DNA of 17,701 nt from CAZXBB01 sp964638815 (GCA_964638815.1 CAZXBB010000358.1:1-17701); one strand, 5' to 3'. Positions 1 through 7,469 are shown, counted from the first letter of the stretch. The notes: generated by a model from the sequence alone, not told the origin. Translations and numbers: made by a program.

Positions 1-30
1 CCCGACCCAGCCCCAAACGTCCCACGCGCA

Positions 31-164
31 GGCGGCAGGATGCCGCCGTCGCACTAGCGGGTCGGAACGTCGAAGTGTGAGCTGCAGGATGCAGCGTCGC
101 CGCGCGTGACGGGCAAAGGTGTGAACACCACGTCACGCCAAAAGGGGCTGCACGACGCAGCCCC
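31..164. repeat. Cluster of short inverted repeats
   Basis: Four hairpin-forming palindromes occur within 135 bases. A 7-bp stem lies at 31-37/41-47 with loop GGA. A 6-bp stem lies at 81-86/90-95, also with loop GGA. A 5-bp stem at 118-122/125-129 is nested inside an 8-bp stem at 104-111/131-138. An 8-bp stem lies at 144-151/157-164. The first two share the core GCAGGATGC followed by GTCGC, so they look like diverged copies of one element. AACGTC motifs recur around them at 16, 66 and 222, and inverted at 168. All this is seen directly. An REP-like intergenic repeat family is my inference. The region is the 3' side of the sulfotransferase gene, and no credible gene lies in 1-249. Confidence 0.6.
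140..164 (-). terminator. Probable intrinsic terminator after the sulfotransferase gene
   Basis: Read on the minus strand, an 8-bp GC-rich stem (GGGGCTGC pairing with GCAGCCCC, 5-base loop) is followed immediately by TTTT. It lies about 85 bases after the minus-strand stop at 250. The U run is short, so termination may be partial or may need Rho. Confidence 0.5.
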
Positions 165-249
165 CCGGACGTTCAAGACACCACCGCACCCCATGTTCGA
201 CCCCCATCGCGCACGGCCCCGAACGTCACAGACACGGCTCCCCAATACG

Positions 250-1728
250 TCACGCCTCACGACTCTCCCCCAGCCCTGCTGTCAGCGGCCCGAGGAACGC
301 CTCGTAGACGCGCCAGCGTTCCAACGACGTCCTGTAGATCGGCTGCCGCACCTGGTCGATGCTCGCCGTGATCGTCACGCGGTCCGACTCGTGGAAACGC
401 AGACATGCGTCGTTCCACGGGAGGTCGAGGTAATCGACCATGCCGCGGATGGTCTCCTCCGGACGCTCGACGAGCTCCTCGTAGCGGACGTCCAGGATCG
501 GTACGTCCACGACCGACTTCCAGTGAGTCATGAGCCGCTCGTACGCGCGGTAGTAGCGGCCGAGGTGCACGAGGTTCCACGTGAAGGGCAGCGCGCCGAG
601 GAAGTCCTGGAAGTAGCACGAGAGACACGTGTCCCGTGGATCGCGCACCGTGTGGATGATCCGCGTCCGGGGCAGCATCAGGGCGATGAAGCCGATGAAC
701 ATGAAGTTCAGCGTCATCTTGTCCGTGATGCGGCGCGCCGCGCCTGCCGCGCGCGGCAGCTCCTGGAGGTATTCGCGCGAAGCCTCGTTGATGTCGCGCT
801 GCGTGATCACGGCGAGCAGGTCGGCCGCATCGCCGCGCTGCTTCGCCTTGCGCCCGAACCGATCGGCGGCCTTGATGATCCCGGGTCGCTCGCCCCCGCC
901 GTGAACCTCGGGATGGCAGGCGAGGATCTGCTCGCAGAGGCTCGTGCCCGAGCGCGGCATGCCGAGGATGAAGACGGGGCGATCGTTGCGGTTCCCGGCA
1001 CGCGGGGCCCCGCGGTGCGCCGCGGCCGTCCATGTCTCGATGATGCGGCTCACCATGTCGTCGTGCCTGTCGGGGTCGAACGGGTTCCGCGCCGACTTGA
1101 TGGCGTTCGCGTCGTCATACGCAGCGAACGCCTCTTCGTATCGCTGCATACGGTGGAGCAGTTCGCCCTTGTTGAAGAGCAGCGTCGCGCGCTCGTCCGG
1201 CGCGGCGTCGTGGCCGTCGGCCAGGCTGCGCTCGACGAGCTCGAGGCCCGACTCCGGTTGCCCCAGCCGGCGGCAGGCGATCGCCATGACGGATGCGACC
1301 CGGGCGGCGGGGGCCGGGGCTTCGGCGAGCGGGGCGAGCAGGTCGCGGGCCTCCTCCGAGCGCGCGAGCATGTTGAGGATCGACGCCCTGGTGCACGTCG
1401 CGCTGACGTCACCGGGAGCGATCGCGAGCGCCGCCGCGCACGCATCGAGCGCCTCCTCGAGCCGCCCGAGAGTCTGGAGCGACACGGCAAGGTCGCACCA
1501 GCGCGCGACGCTCGGCTCGATGTCGATCGCGCGGCGAATGTACTCCACTGCCTCGTCCGCCTGCGCGAGACGCCCGTAGCACGTCCCGATCTTGTGGAGC
1601 ACCTGCGGATCGCGGGGCCGCGCTCGCAGCAGCGCGCGGAAGTGCTTCGTGGCCTGCGCGAAGTCGCCGGCCTGGTACGCCGCGTTGCCGCGGGCCAGTG
1701 TCTCCGTCACACGCTGCGGCACTGCCAT
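250..1728 (-). CDS. TPR-repeat sulfotransferase family protein
   Basis: A 492-aa protein with two parts. Residues 5-235 form helical tetratricopeptide-type repeats, such as the unit with GNAAYQAGDFAQATKHFRAL. Residues 250-480 form a sulfotransferase domain. The 5'-phosphosulfate-binding loop is GMPRSGTS (256-263). The 3'-phosphate-binding segment contains RDPRDTCLS (362-370), and ITDKM at 334-338 resembles the conserved DK motif. Known members of this TPR plus Sulfotransfer_3 architecture move sulfate from PAPS to a carbohydrate or protein hydroxyl; the substrate here cannot be told. No signal peptide is visible, so it is probably cytoplasmic. It begins 36 bases after the stop of the exported methyltransferase-like gene on the same strand, so the two are probably co-transcribed. 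There is no good Shine-Dalgarno before the ATG. Confidence 0.9.
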   Translation of the reverse strand: MAVPQRVTETLARGNAAYQAGDFAQATKHFRALLRARPRDPQVLHKIGTCYGRLAQADEAVEYIRRAIDIEPSVARWCDLAVSLQTLGRLEEALDACAAALAIAPGDVSATCTRASILNMLARSEEARDLLAPLAEAPAPAARVASVMAIACRRLGQPESGLELVERSLADGHDAAPDERATLLFNKGELLHRMQRYEEAFAAYDDANAIKSARNPFDPDRHDDMVSRIIETWTAAAHRGAPRAGNRNDRPVFILGMPRSGTSLCEQILACHPEVHGGGERPGIIKAADRFGRKAKQRGDAADLLAVITQRDINEASREYLQELPRAAGAARRITDKMTLNFMFIGFIALMLPRTRIIHTVRDPRDTCLSCYFQDFLGALPFTWNLVHLGRYYRAYERLMTHWKSVVDVPILDVRYEELVERPEETIRGMVDYLDLPWNDACLRFHESDRVTITASIDQVRQPIYRTSLERWRVYEAFLGPLTAGLGESREA

Positions 1729-1736
1729 CGGGGGCG

Positions 1737-1742
1737 AGTATA
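1737..1742 (-). promoter_or_regulatory. Possible -10 element before the sulfotransferase gene
   Basis: The minus strand reads TATACT, five of six matches to the sigma-70 -10 consensus and AT-rich for this DNA. It ends 8 bases before the ATG at 1728. If used, the transcript would be almost leaderless, which would fit the missing Shine-Dalgarno. No convincing -35 box is visible at 16-18 bases spacing, so this is weak. Confidence 0.25.
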
Positions 1743-1764
1743 CGCCGATCCGACGTGCGATCGC

Positions 1765-2793
1765 TCAATCCGGCAATCGCCTGAGCACCGTGTACGTCCC
1801 GAACAGGTCCTTCTCGAGATCCATCGGACGCTCGCCCGTGTCCCAGCCGAGCGCACGGCCCATCGCGCGGGCGAACCCGGAGTCATCGGCGTCGTACGCC
1901 AGCACCTCGAAGCCCACGGACTCCAGCAGCACGCGGTCGAAGGGGCAGCGGCCATCCGTCCACGGCCGGTAAGGCTCGTCCGGGCCGCCCGGCGCGGGGC
2001 AGAGGTTGTAGATGATCGCGTAACCGCCGGGCACGAGCGCCGTGTGCATCGCCCGCACGTACGTCTCGTCGTCGACGCCCAGGTGGACGAGTCGACGCGG
2101 ATCGACCTCGCGTTCGGGATGCACGTAACCGCGCTTCAGCGTGTTCTTCGAGATGAAGAGGTCGTAGCCGCCCCCGACCGCGATCCGCGTGCCGGCGTGC
2201 AGCGGCCAGAACCCGTCGATCATCGTGACGCATCCCGGCGTGGCGCCCGGTCGCGACACCGCGCCGGCGTCGCCGGGCTCGGCGTAGAGCGCCGGAAGGA
2301 ACGAGTCCACGTCCACCCCCACCGCTTCCGCCCCGAGCTGCGCCATCAGCCGCAGGTGCCCCACGGTGCCGTAGCCGAAGTCGAGCACGCGCCGACCCTC
2401 GATGGACTCGAGGCCCGACCCGGCGAGGAGATCGAGCGTGCGGACGAACGCGAGCGGCGATCCGTACTTCGTGTAGTAGTAGCTCTCGGCGTCGATCTCG
2501 ACACGCTCGATGTGCGCGGACGCGGGATCGGCGACGAGGCGTGGCGGCAGGTACGCGCGACGCTCGGTGTCGCGATACACGACGCGCGCCGGCGGGTTCG
2601 GCAGGTTCGTCGTTGCGGCGAGGAATGCGCGACCGACCGGCGACGTGATGAGCGGCGCCAGCGCCCGCGCCTCGGCTTCGATCTTCTGCACTACGGGACC
2701 CGGCGGTTCCGGGGACGGAGCGGCTCCGCTCGCGAGGGCGGCGAGTCCGGCGAGGGCGATCAGGACGGCGACGCGGGCGGGCGTGCTTCTCAT
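1765..2793 (-). CDS. Exported methyltransferase-like protein
   Basis: A 342-aa protein. Residues 1-24 look like a Sec signal peptide: arginines at 2 and 7, a hydrophobic core of about 15 residues, and an Ala-Ser-Gly-Ala cleavage region. Residues 130-265 look like a class I SAM-dependent methyltransferase Rossmann fold. Motif I is VLDFGYGTVG (136-145), the acidic end of strand 2 is in VGVDVDSF (158-165), and a later strand reads GGYAIIYNL (256-264). Class I enzymes normally methylate in the cytoplasm using SAM, so a signal peptide is odd; catalytic activity is not certain. The ATG has a GGAG about 8 bases upstream (minus strand). It is first in a probable operon with the TPR-sulfotransferase and is divergent from the zinc-ribbon gene with 71 bases between starts. 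Confidence 0.8.
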   Translation of the reverse strand: MRSTPARVAVLIALAGLAALASGAAPSPEPPGPVVQKIEAEARALAPLITSPVGRAFLAATTNLPNPPARVVYRDTERRAYLPPRLVADPASAHIERVEIDAESYYYTKYGSPLAFVRTLDLLAGSGLESIEGRRVLDFGYGTVGHLRLMAQLGAEAVGVDVDSFLPALYAEPGDAGAVSRPGATPGCVTMIDGFWPLHAGTRIAVGGGYDLFISKNTLKRGYVHPEREVDPRRLVHLGVDDETYVRAMHTALVPGGYAIIYNLCPAPGGPDEPYRPWTDGRCPFDRVLLESVGFEVLAYDADDSGFARAMGRALGWDTGERPMDLEKDLFGTYTVLRRLPD

Positions 2794-2864
2794 GGGGTGT
2801 CTCCGCGGAACCGGTCGCTGGTACTGCCGGGAAGGCGTGGTGTTGCAGCCTGCGGCTCAATAGA

Positions 2865-3254
2865 ATGAGCGCGATGTCCGACGCCGAGCACGTGCCCCAC
2901 TGTCCGCACTGCATCGAGCCGCAGCCGCAGCTCGCGCACTTCTGCGTGCACTGCGGGATGCCGCTCACGTTCTACGCAACGACGGCGCCGCTGGAGTCGG
3001 TCTGGGCTTTCGGGTGGCTGGTCGCCCGGCTGCTCGACCAGCGCCCGCGGCGCCTGGTCGTCGTGGGCACGTGGGTCATGGCGCTGCCGGCGACGCTCGT
3101 CGTCGTGACGGGCGGGACCGCGGCGTTCCTCGGCGACCTGACGGGCCTCGCCGCCATGATCCCGGCTGCGTGCTACCTGCTGCTCGCGGTCCGCGTGACC
3201 GTGGCGTATCTGCGGAATCCGCCGGTGCCGGCCGCGCCTCCGCGCGCCGTCTGA
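2865..3254 (+). CDS. Small zinc-ribbon membrane protein
   Basis: A 129-aa protein. Cys13 and Cys16 (CPHC) with Cys27 and Cys30 (CVHC) form a four-cysteine zinc-ribbon knuckle pair near the N-terminus. Two hydrophobic helices follow at about 63-84 and 92-115 with a short Gly-rich turn between them, and the tail is proline and alanine rich. This layout is common among small bacterial membrane proteins of unknown role. ATGs at 2865 and 2874 are both possible starts; neither has a strong ribosome-binding site. The gene is divergent from the methyltransferase-like gene and convergent with the Cys-rich gene. I cannot assign a function. Confidence 0.75.
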   Translation: MSAMSDAEHVPHCPHCIEPQPQLAHFCVHCGMPLTFYATTAPLESVWAFGWLVARLLDQRPRRLVVVGTWVMALPATLVVVTGGTAAFLGDLTGLAAMIPAACYLLLAVRVTVAYLRNPPVPAAPPRAV

Positions 3255-3306
3255 GCGCACCGCACGGCGGCGAGAACCCTGAGCCGACGCTGTTCCGCGG
3301 AAGTCC

Positions 3307-3384
3307 GGGGAGTCCAGGGGCCCGGTGCAGCCCGGGGGAAGCCCGGGGCGGCTCGGGGAGGCCGGGGGGAGAAGGGGAACGGGG
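3307..3384 (+). repeat. Eight G tracts between convergent genes, G-quadruplex candidate
   Basis: The plus strand carries runs of four to six G at 3307, 3317, 3334, 3345, 3355, 3364, 3374 and 3381, separated by 4-13 bases. This satisfies the pattern for at least one four-layer G-quadruplex. It lies within the 168-base convergent gap between the zinc-ribbon gene and the Cys-rich gene. A role in stopping transcription is inference. Confidence 0.55.
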
Positions 3385-3422
3385 ATCCACCCGCGCGATG
3401 GACCCCCGCCCCGCGCAAGGCA

Positions 3423-4127
3423 TCACGACTCGCCGCAGTGGTTGCCGGGGCCTGACCCGTCCTCCCGGATGCCCGACGGATCGTCGCAGCACTCGACCTC
3501 GGTTCTCAGTCCCATCAGCTGACTCCGATCGGACTCGTAGTCAATGGTCTCGTTGCAGAATGTGATAGTGCAGTGCCTCCGTTGCGCCGGCGGACCCTCG
3601 CAGAGCGGGCCGTCCCTCCACTCCCACGTCTCGGACATGAAGTAGCTGGTCGTGATCTCGAGCACGACCGGCCGCTCGTACTTCAGGATTTCGCAGGTCT
3701 TGATGGTGCCGGGCGCCGCGCAGCACGGGGCTTGCCACTGCTGCGTGGACCTGCCGCTGTGGCAGTACTCGGAGGAGGCCTCGGCCTTGAACGTCGGGCC
3801 GCCGGGGCACATCACGAGACCGAACTCGGCGCCGACCTTCGCGCCGACGCAGAAGTCGTAACCGGTCGTGTAGCTGTCCGTGAGCGTGAGGCATTCGCGG
3901 TCCGGGGAGTCGCACGCGTCAGCGAAGTACGGCGTCGTGGAAATCAGCTCGCGCTGACCGTAGAAGGCGTGGACGCGCGGCGGCTCGAGCGCGATGCAAT
4001 TCGAATTGACGAGCCTCCAGCAGATGTCGCTGGGTCGTCGGCATTCTCGACACGGGTTCTGGTCGGCGCCCGGAGCCGGCGCCGCCCACAGACCGATGAT
4101 CAGACACACACTCCATCGCTTGTTCAT
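3423..4127 (-). CDS. Secreted cysteine-rich hypothetical protein
   Basis: A 234-aa protein with a clear signal peptide: Lys-Arg near the start, a hydrophobic segment ICLIIGLWAAP-like at about 7-17, and probable cleavage after Pro-Gly-Ala near residue 21. The mature part has 18 cysteines by my count, including two Cys-Cys pairs, which suggests a disulfide-stapled extracytoplasmic protein. I do not recognise a family, and no transmembrane segment follows the signal. An AAGGA lies about 9 bases before the ATG (minus strand). Codon use looks less GC-biased at third positions than in its neighbours, a possible sign of recent acquisition. It follows the helical exported protein by 62 bases on the same strand, with a hairpin between. 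Confidence 0.75.
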   Translation of the reverse strand: MNKRWSVCLIIGLWAAPAPGADQNPCRECRRPSDICWRLVNSNCIALEPPRVHAFYGQRELISTTPYFADACDSPDRECLTLTDSYTTGYDFCVGAKVGAEFGLVMCPGGPTFKAEASSEYCHSGRSTQQWQAPCCAAPGTIKTCEILKYERPVVLEITTSYFMSETWEWRDGPLCEGPPAQRRHCTITFCNETIDYESDRSQLMGLRTEVECCDDPSGIREDGSGPGNHCGES

Positions 4128-4165
4128 GGCTCACATCCTTGTTGAGGTTCACGAAACGGTTTACT

Positions 4166-4182
4166 CGGGGCGTCCTGCCCCG
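4166..4182 (-). terminator. Hairpin between two same-strand genes
   Basis: A 6-bp perfect stem, CGGGGC/GCCCCG, with a 5-base loop lies in the 62-base gap between the stop at 4190 and the start at 4127. It has no U run after it, so it may attenuate rather than fully terminate. Confidence 0.3.
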
Positions 4183-4189
4183 AAGGTCA

Positions 4190-5713
4190 TCAGAGGACCG
4201 GCCCGGGCCGGCGGACGACGGCGCGAACGAGGATGACCGCCAGGAGCGCCCCACCGCCGGCGATCCAGGCCCAGCGCGACCGGCGTCCGGCCGTCGCGTC
4301 GTCGGCGCTTGCCGGCGAGCCCGCGGTGGAGTCGTGCGGTGGCCCGAGAGGCCCCACGGGAACGCGCACACCGGCTGCGGCACCGGCCCCGGCCCCGGCA
4401 CCGGCACCGGCACCGCCCGGCGCACCGGGCGCGAGCCGGTCCGGGCGCAGCGGCCCACGATCTTGCGGATCGGGCGCGCGGGCCGTTGACGCGCTCGCAA
4501 GCGTCGCTTCGATCAACCAGTCCGCGAAACCGACCGCCCCCTGCTGCTCCGCGCGCGCAACACGGTCCCCGAGCCTCCCGATCTCGGCCAGGTGGGCCGG
4601 ATGAACGCCTTCGACCGCCTCGACGGCCTCGAGGAGCGCGCGCGCCTCCGCGGCATCGCCGAGCTTCAGCGCCGCCGCCGCGCCGTCGATGTGGGCGCGC
4701 ACGTTGTCCACGGTGGAGGCGTACTGCCCCTCCCACCACGCCGCGTGGGCGTGACGCACGAGGGACGCGAGCGCGCCGGCAAGCGCCGGCTCGACGCCCT
4801 CGTCCAGCCACCCGTGCGCGATGTCGGTCAGGCGGCTGATCGCCTCGTGGTCGTGAAGTCCGAGCGGATGATCCTGGACGCCCTCGAGCCAGTACATCGA
4901 CCGGCGCGCAGCCTCCACCAGCGCGCGCGGACCGTGTTCCCGCAGCACGGCGTCGAGGTAACGCGTCGTGAGGCCCGCGAGGGCGTTGTTGCCGGTGTAA
5001 CCGACGGGAGCGTTCACCTCGTCCAGCGGCCGGCCGAGGATCCGCTCGATCTCCGCCAGCAGGATGTCGAGCTCGCGGGCCGCCGGATCGTCGTCGGAGG
5101 ACGCCGGCGCATGCTCGGCCCGCAGCCTCAAACCGGCGGCGCGACCCGCGACCACCGCCGATCGCCAGGCGGCGATCTCGGGTGGAGCGTCCTCGCCGAT
5201 TCCTGCAAGGGAGATGCCGTACCACGCGTCAACCCGGTCGAGATAGGCGAGCATCTCCTGCGGCACGCGCGGCGGCGGATACGTTCTGCGGAAACGCTGC
5301 TCGACCAGAGGCAGGCTCTCTCGCATCACCTCGCCGATCCGGTACCCGCTCAACGCGTGGACCTGGGCAATCGCACTCCCGTACGGAAGCGCGTTGGCGT
5401 CGCAGAACGCGACGGACTCGTCGAACTCCCGCCACGCCCGCTCCAGAATGTCGTATGCCTCGCCCTGGGCGCGGCTCCCCACCTGCTCGCCGTAAACCTC
5501 GATGGCGTGGCCCAATTGCAAGGCGAGATTCACGAGATGCTCGTCCCAGGAGTCGGCGTCCTGGGCCCCCGCCGGGAACGTCACGAGCAGGCCGAGGAGG
5601 AGGGCGGTCGGTCGAAGCAGCGCTCGTGTCAGGCGTGTCGTGCGTGTCGCTCGTGTCGTGCGTGTCGCGCGTGTCGTGCGTGTCGTGCGTGTCGTGCGTC
5701 TCATGCGTGTCAT
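4190..5713 (-). CDS. Large exported helical protein with C-terminal membrane segment
   Basis: With the ATG at 5713 this is 507 aa; an open frame runs further up to 5887 but that part is tandem-repeat DNA. Residues 1-30 are almost only Arg and Thr (RTT and RAT triplets), encoded by a 9-bp repeat. A hydrophobic core follows (LLRPTALLLGLLVTFPAGA), together making a signal peptide with a very long basic n-region. The mature part up to about residue 400 is mostly helical and rich in Glu, Arg and Ala, with no family I recognise. A Gly-Ala-Pro low-complexity linker comes next, from a 6-bp repeat at 4377-4415. A final hydrophobic helix (WAWIAGGGALLAVILV) and a basic tail end the protein. This tripartite end resembles a membrane or surface anchor, which is inference. 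GGGGA lies 5 bases before ATG 5713; ATG 5704 is also possible. Confidence 0.75.
   Translation of the reverse strand: MTRMRRTTRTTRTTRATRTTRATRTTRLTRALLRPTALLLGLLVTFPAGAQDADSWDEHLVNLALQLGHAIEVYGEQVGSRAQGEAYDILERAWREFDESVAFCDANALPYGSAIAQVHALSGYRIGEVMRESLPLVEQRFRRTYPPPRVPQEMLAYLDRVDAWYGISLAGIGEDAPPEIAAWRSAVVAGRAAGLRLRAEHAPASSDDDPAARELDILLAEIERILGRPLDEVNAPVGYTGNNALAGLTTRYLDAVLREHGPRALVEAARRSMYWLEGVQDHPLGLHDHEAISRLTDIAHGWLDEGVEPALAGALASLVRHAHAAWWEGQYASTVDNVRAHIDGAAAALKLGDAAEARALLEAVEAVEGVHPAHLAEIGRLGDRVARAEQQGAVGFADWLIEATLASASTARAPDPQDRGPLRPDRLAPGAPGGAGAGAGAGAGAAAGVRVPVGPLGPPHDSTAGSPASADDATAGRRSRWAWIAGGGALLAVILVRAVVRRPGPVL
4377..4415. repeat. 6-bp tandem repeat coding for a Gly-Ala linker
   Basis: Units of CCGGCC and then CCGGCA follow in tandem on the plus strand, about six copies. 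On the minus strand they encode alternating Gly and Ala in the linker just before the C-terminal membrane helix of the exported helical protein. The period keeps the reading frame. Confidence 0.6.
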
Positions 5714-5714
5714 G
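5625..5714. repeat. 9-bp tandem repeat covering the start of an exported protein gene
   Basis: Ten units of CGTGTCGTG with small variations run without a break from 5625 to 5714. Five units are exact copies of the consensus. On the minus strand each unit encodes three residues, Arg-Thr-Thr or Arg-Ala-Thr. The two candidate ATGs (5713 and 5704) are themselves variant units (CATG in place of CGTG), so the start codon lies within the array. Copy changes would keep the frame and alter the charge of the signal peptide. Confidence 0.85.
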
Positions 5715-5762
5715 CGTGATCCCCGGAGGCGCCCGAATTGCCCGAGGCGTCTCGCCAGTCCG

Positions 5763-5844
5763 GAACCGGTCAGGCTGAACCGGCAGGCCGAACCGGGCAA
5801 ACCGAACCGGCAAACCGAACCGGCAAACCGAACCGGGCGCAACC
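5763..5844. repeat. 13-15 bp tandem repeat upstream of the exported helical protein
   Basis: Six head-to-tail units each begin GAACCGG. The inner ones read GAACCGGCAAACC; others are 14 or 15 bases long. The array starts 50 bases upstream of the ATG at 5713, so it occupies the expected promoter and leader region. Helically phased protein-binding sites (iteron-like) or simple slippage DNA are both possible; nothing else here resembles a replication origin. Confidence 0.75.
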
Positions 5845-5950
5845 TACCACGCGCCGGGGGACCCTCCGGCCATGACGGTGCTTTCACGCGCGAAGATTTC
5901 CGGCCGGAATGCCGCGTCCCGGGGCCCCCCCGTCGCGACCCTCGCGAGGA

Positions 5951-6253
5951 TCATCCCGCCCCCGCGCCCGCCGGACGGGACGCTTCCTGCGGCATCAGGG
6001 TCCCCGCCAGCTCGCGGAGCCGGCCGCCGCCGGCCGACAGGTCGGTCGCCGCCCGCGCGGCCCGGTCAACGACACGCGCGGCCCGCGGCGCCGGCTCGGA
6101 GACGAACAGCAGCGTGATCGCGTTGGCCGCGACGAGGGCATCGATCGCGTCGGATCGCGCGGCGATCGCCTGGTACGCGGCGCGCTCGAGGAGGTGCGAA
6201 ACGCGCGGGAAGGGATCGCCCGCGACGGGACGCATGCCGGCCGGGCCGCTCAT
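5951..6253 (-). CDS. Small hypothetical protein
   Basis: A 100-aa frame, helical, rich in Ala and Arg, without cysteines, signal peptide or convincing membrane helix. Its codon pattern looks like its neighbours and its composition is not that of an antisense shadow. It begins 53 bases after the stop of the SGNH-like gene on the same strand and could be in its operon. There is no strong Shine-Dalgarno at 6253; an ATG at 6235 is an alternative start. I do not recognise a family, and it may be spurious. Confidence 0.45.
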   Translation of the reverse strand: MSGPAGMRPVAGDPFPRVSHLLERAAYQAIAARSDAIDALVAANAITLLFVSEPAPRAARVVDRAARAATDLSAGGGRLRELAGTLMPQEASRPAGAGAG

Positions 6254-6306
6254 CGTAGCGGACGCCGCGGGCGCACCGCCGCAGGACTGCGGATCGGCAC
6301 GTCAAC

Positions 6307-7395
6307 TCAGGGCGCGTCCTCCAGCCAGGCCATGATCACGTCGGCCGCCGCCCGGTGTCCCGCGGCGGACCAGTGCTCGTCCCCGGCGAGCGAGAGACGC
6401 TCGTGCGGCGCCTGGCGCTTCCGCTCGAGGAACGGGGGCAGCAGATCCAGTGTCTCCACCGCCGCCGCCCTCGTCGCGGCCAGGACGGCGGACCGCCAGA
6501 GCTCCTCGTTCCGGTCGGCGACCGGGTCCTCGTGCGTCGCTTCATCGAGAACACGCTGCCCGGGGATGCAGACGACGACGAACCGCGCGCCCTTCGCGGC
6601 GCACGCCCGTTCCAGCTTGCCGAGGTAATGCACCAGGACGCGGAACTCGTCGCTGTCCGCTCCGAGACGCTCGATGGCCGGCGCGCGCTCGCGGGCGCGG
6701 TGCATCGCGCGGCGGGCCTTCATGTTGTCCGCGAGGAAGAAGACCAGGTTCGCCAGGTAAGACCAGTCCTTGATCGTGCTCTTCACGCCGCCGCCGAGCC
6801 GCCGGACCGATTTGACCGGCGCGACCGACCCGTCGTCGCGCACCTCGGCCCGCAGCGCGCCGAGCAGGTTGTCGGAGAAGTCGTTGTGGAAGAACATGAG
6901 GAGCACGACGTCGCCCGCGACCAGGCGAGGCTCGACGAACACCTCGAAGAGCCGGTGCTGGGCGACGGTGCCGCTGGCGTTGAGCCCGAGGTTGTCCACG
7001 TAGACGTCCGGGTGCCCGGCGCTCATGCGGTCGGTGAACACTTCGCCCTGGTCGACGCCCGATCCCCAGGTGAAGGAGTCGCCCAGCGCATAGATGGCGT
7101 ACCGCGCGTCTTCGCGTTCGCGCCGGTGCTCCTGACGCCGGAAGCCACGCTCGTCGTGCGCGACCCCGACGTCGAACTGCGGCGTCCTGTACCGGCCCTC
7201 GAACAACGGCTTCCCGCGGTAGCCGATGAGGTCGTCCCCCTCGTGGAACGAGCTGAGCGGGTTGTAGTAGGACGGCACGTAGCCGGTCACGCGCAGGGCG
7301 GCCTCACCGAGCGCGAGCGCGACGGCCACGGCCAGCGCCATCGCGGCGATCCGGAGCAGGTGGGTGCGGAGCGGGACGCGTTCACACGCCGGCAT
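6307..7395 (-). CDS. Membrane-anchored SGNH-hydrolase-like protein
   Basis: A 362-aa protein. A hydrophobic helix at about 12-32 acts as a signal anchor. The rest carries the SGNH blocks in order: GDSFTWGSG with the nucleophile Ser107, DNLGLNASG with Gly136, FFHND with Asn171, and DEHW with Asp339 and His341. The DxHW form of the last block is typical of the AlgX/AlgJ/DltD-like group that moves acetyl or other acyl groups onto extracytoplasmic glycans; the broader family includes esterases. All catalytic residues appear intact, so an active acyl hydrolase or transferase facing the periplasm is likely, but the substrate is unknown. It is divergent from the phosphatase gene, with 184 bases between starts. 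Confidence 0.85.
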   Translation of the reverse strand: MPACERVPLRTHLLRIAAMALAVAVALALGEAALRVTGYVPSYYNPLSSFHEGDDLIGYRGKPLFEGRYRTPQFDVGVAHDERGFRRQEHRREREDARYAIYALGDSFTWGSGVDQGEVFTDRMSAGHPDVYVDNLGLNASGTVAQHRLFEVFVEPRLVAGDVVLLMFFHNDFSDNLLGALRAEVRDDGSVAPVKSVRRLGGGVKSTIKDWSYLANLVFFLADNMKARRAMHRARERAPAIERLGADSDEFRVLVHYLGKLERACAAKGARFVVVCIPGQRVLDEATHEDPVADRNEELWRSAVLAATRAAAVETLDLLPPFLERKRQAPHERLSLAGDEHWSAAGHRAAADVIMAWLEDAP

Positions 7396-7469
7396 GGCGG
7401 CAGCATAACGCGCGCATCACGCCCGTTGCACGACACGCGGGACCCTCGTGCGGCCGTCACGCCGGCGGC

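Noticed and set aside
106..2868. Very long plus-strand frame (920 codons) opposite the sulfotransferase and methyltransferase-like genes
   Set aside because: Rich in Arg, Asp, Val and His with no domain; it is the antisense shadow of two well supported minus-strand genes, common in GC-rich DNA.
2865..3254. Zinc-ribbon gene as a transcription factor
   Set aside because: The four cysteines are followed by two membrane helices and no DNA-binding domain, so a membrane protein is the better call.
4592..5719. Plus-strand frame of 375 codons ending in repeated Ala-Cys-Arg triplets
   Set aside because: The repeated tail comes from the 9-bp array read on the opposite strand; the minus-strand protein has a signal peptide and a coherent layout.
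5625..5844. CRISPR-like or origin iteron array
   Set aside because: Units are 9 or 13-15 bp and directly adjacent without spacers; no cas, dnaA or rep gene is present.
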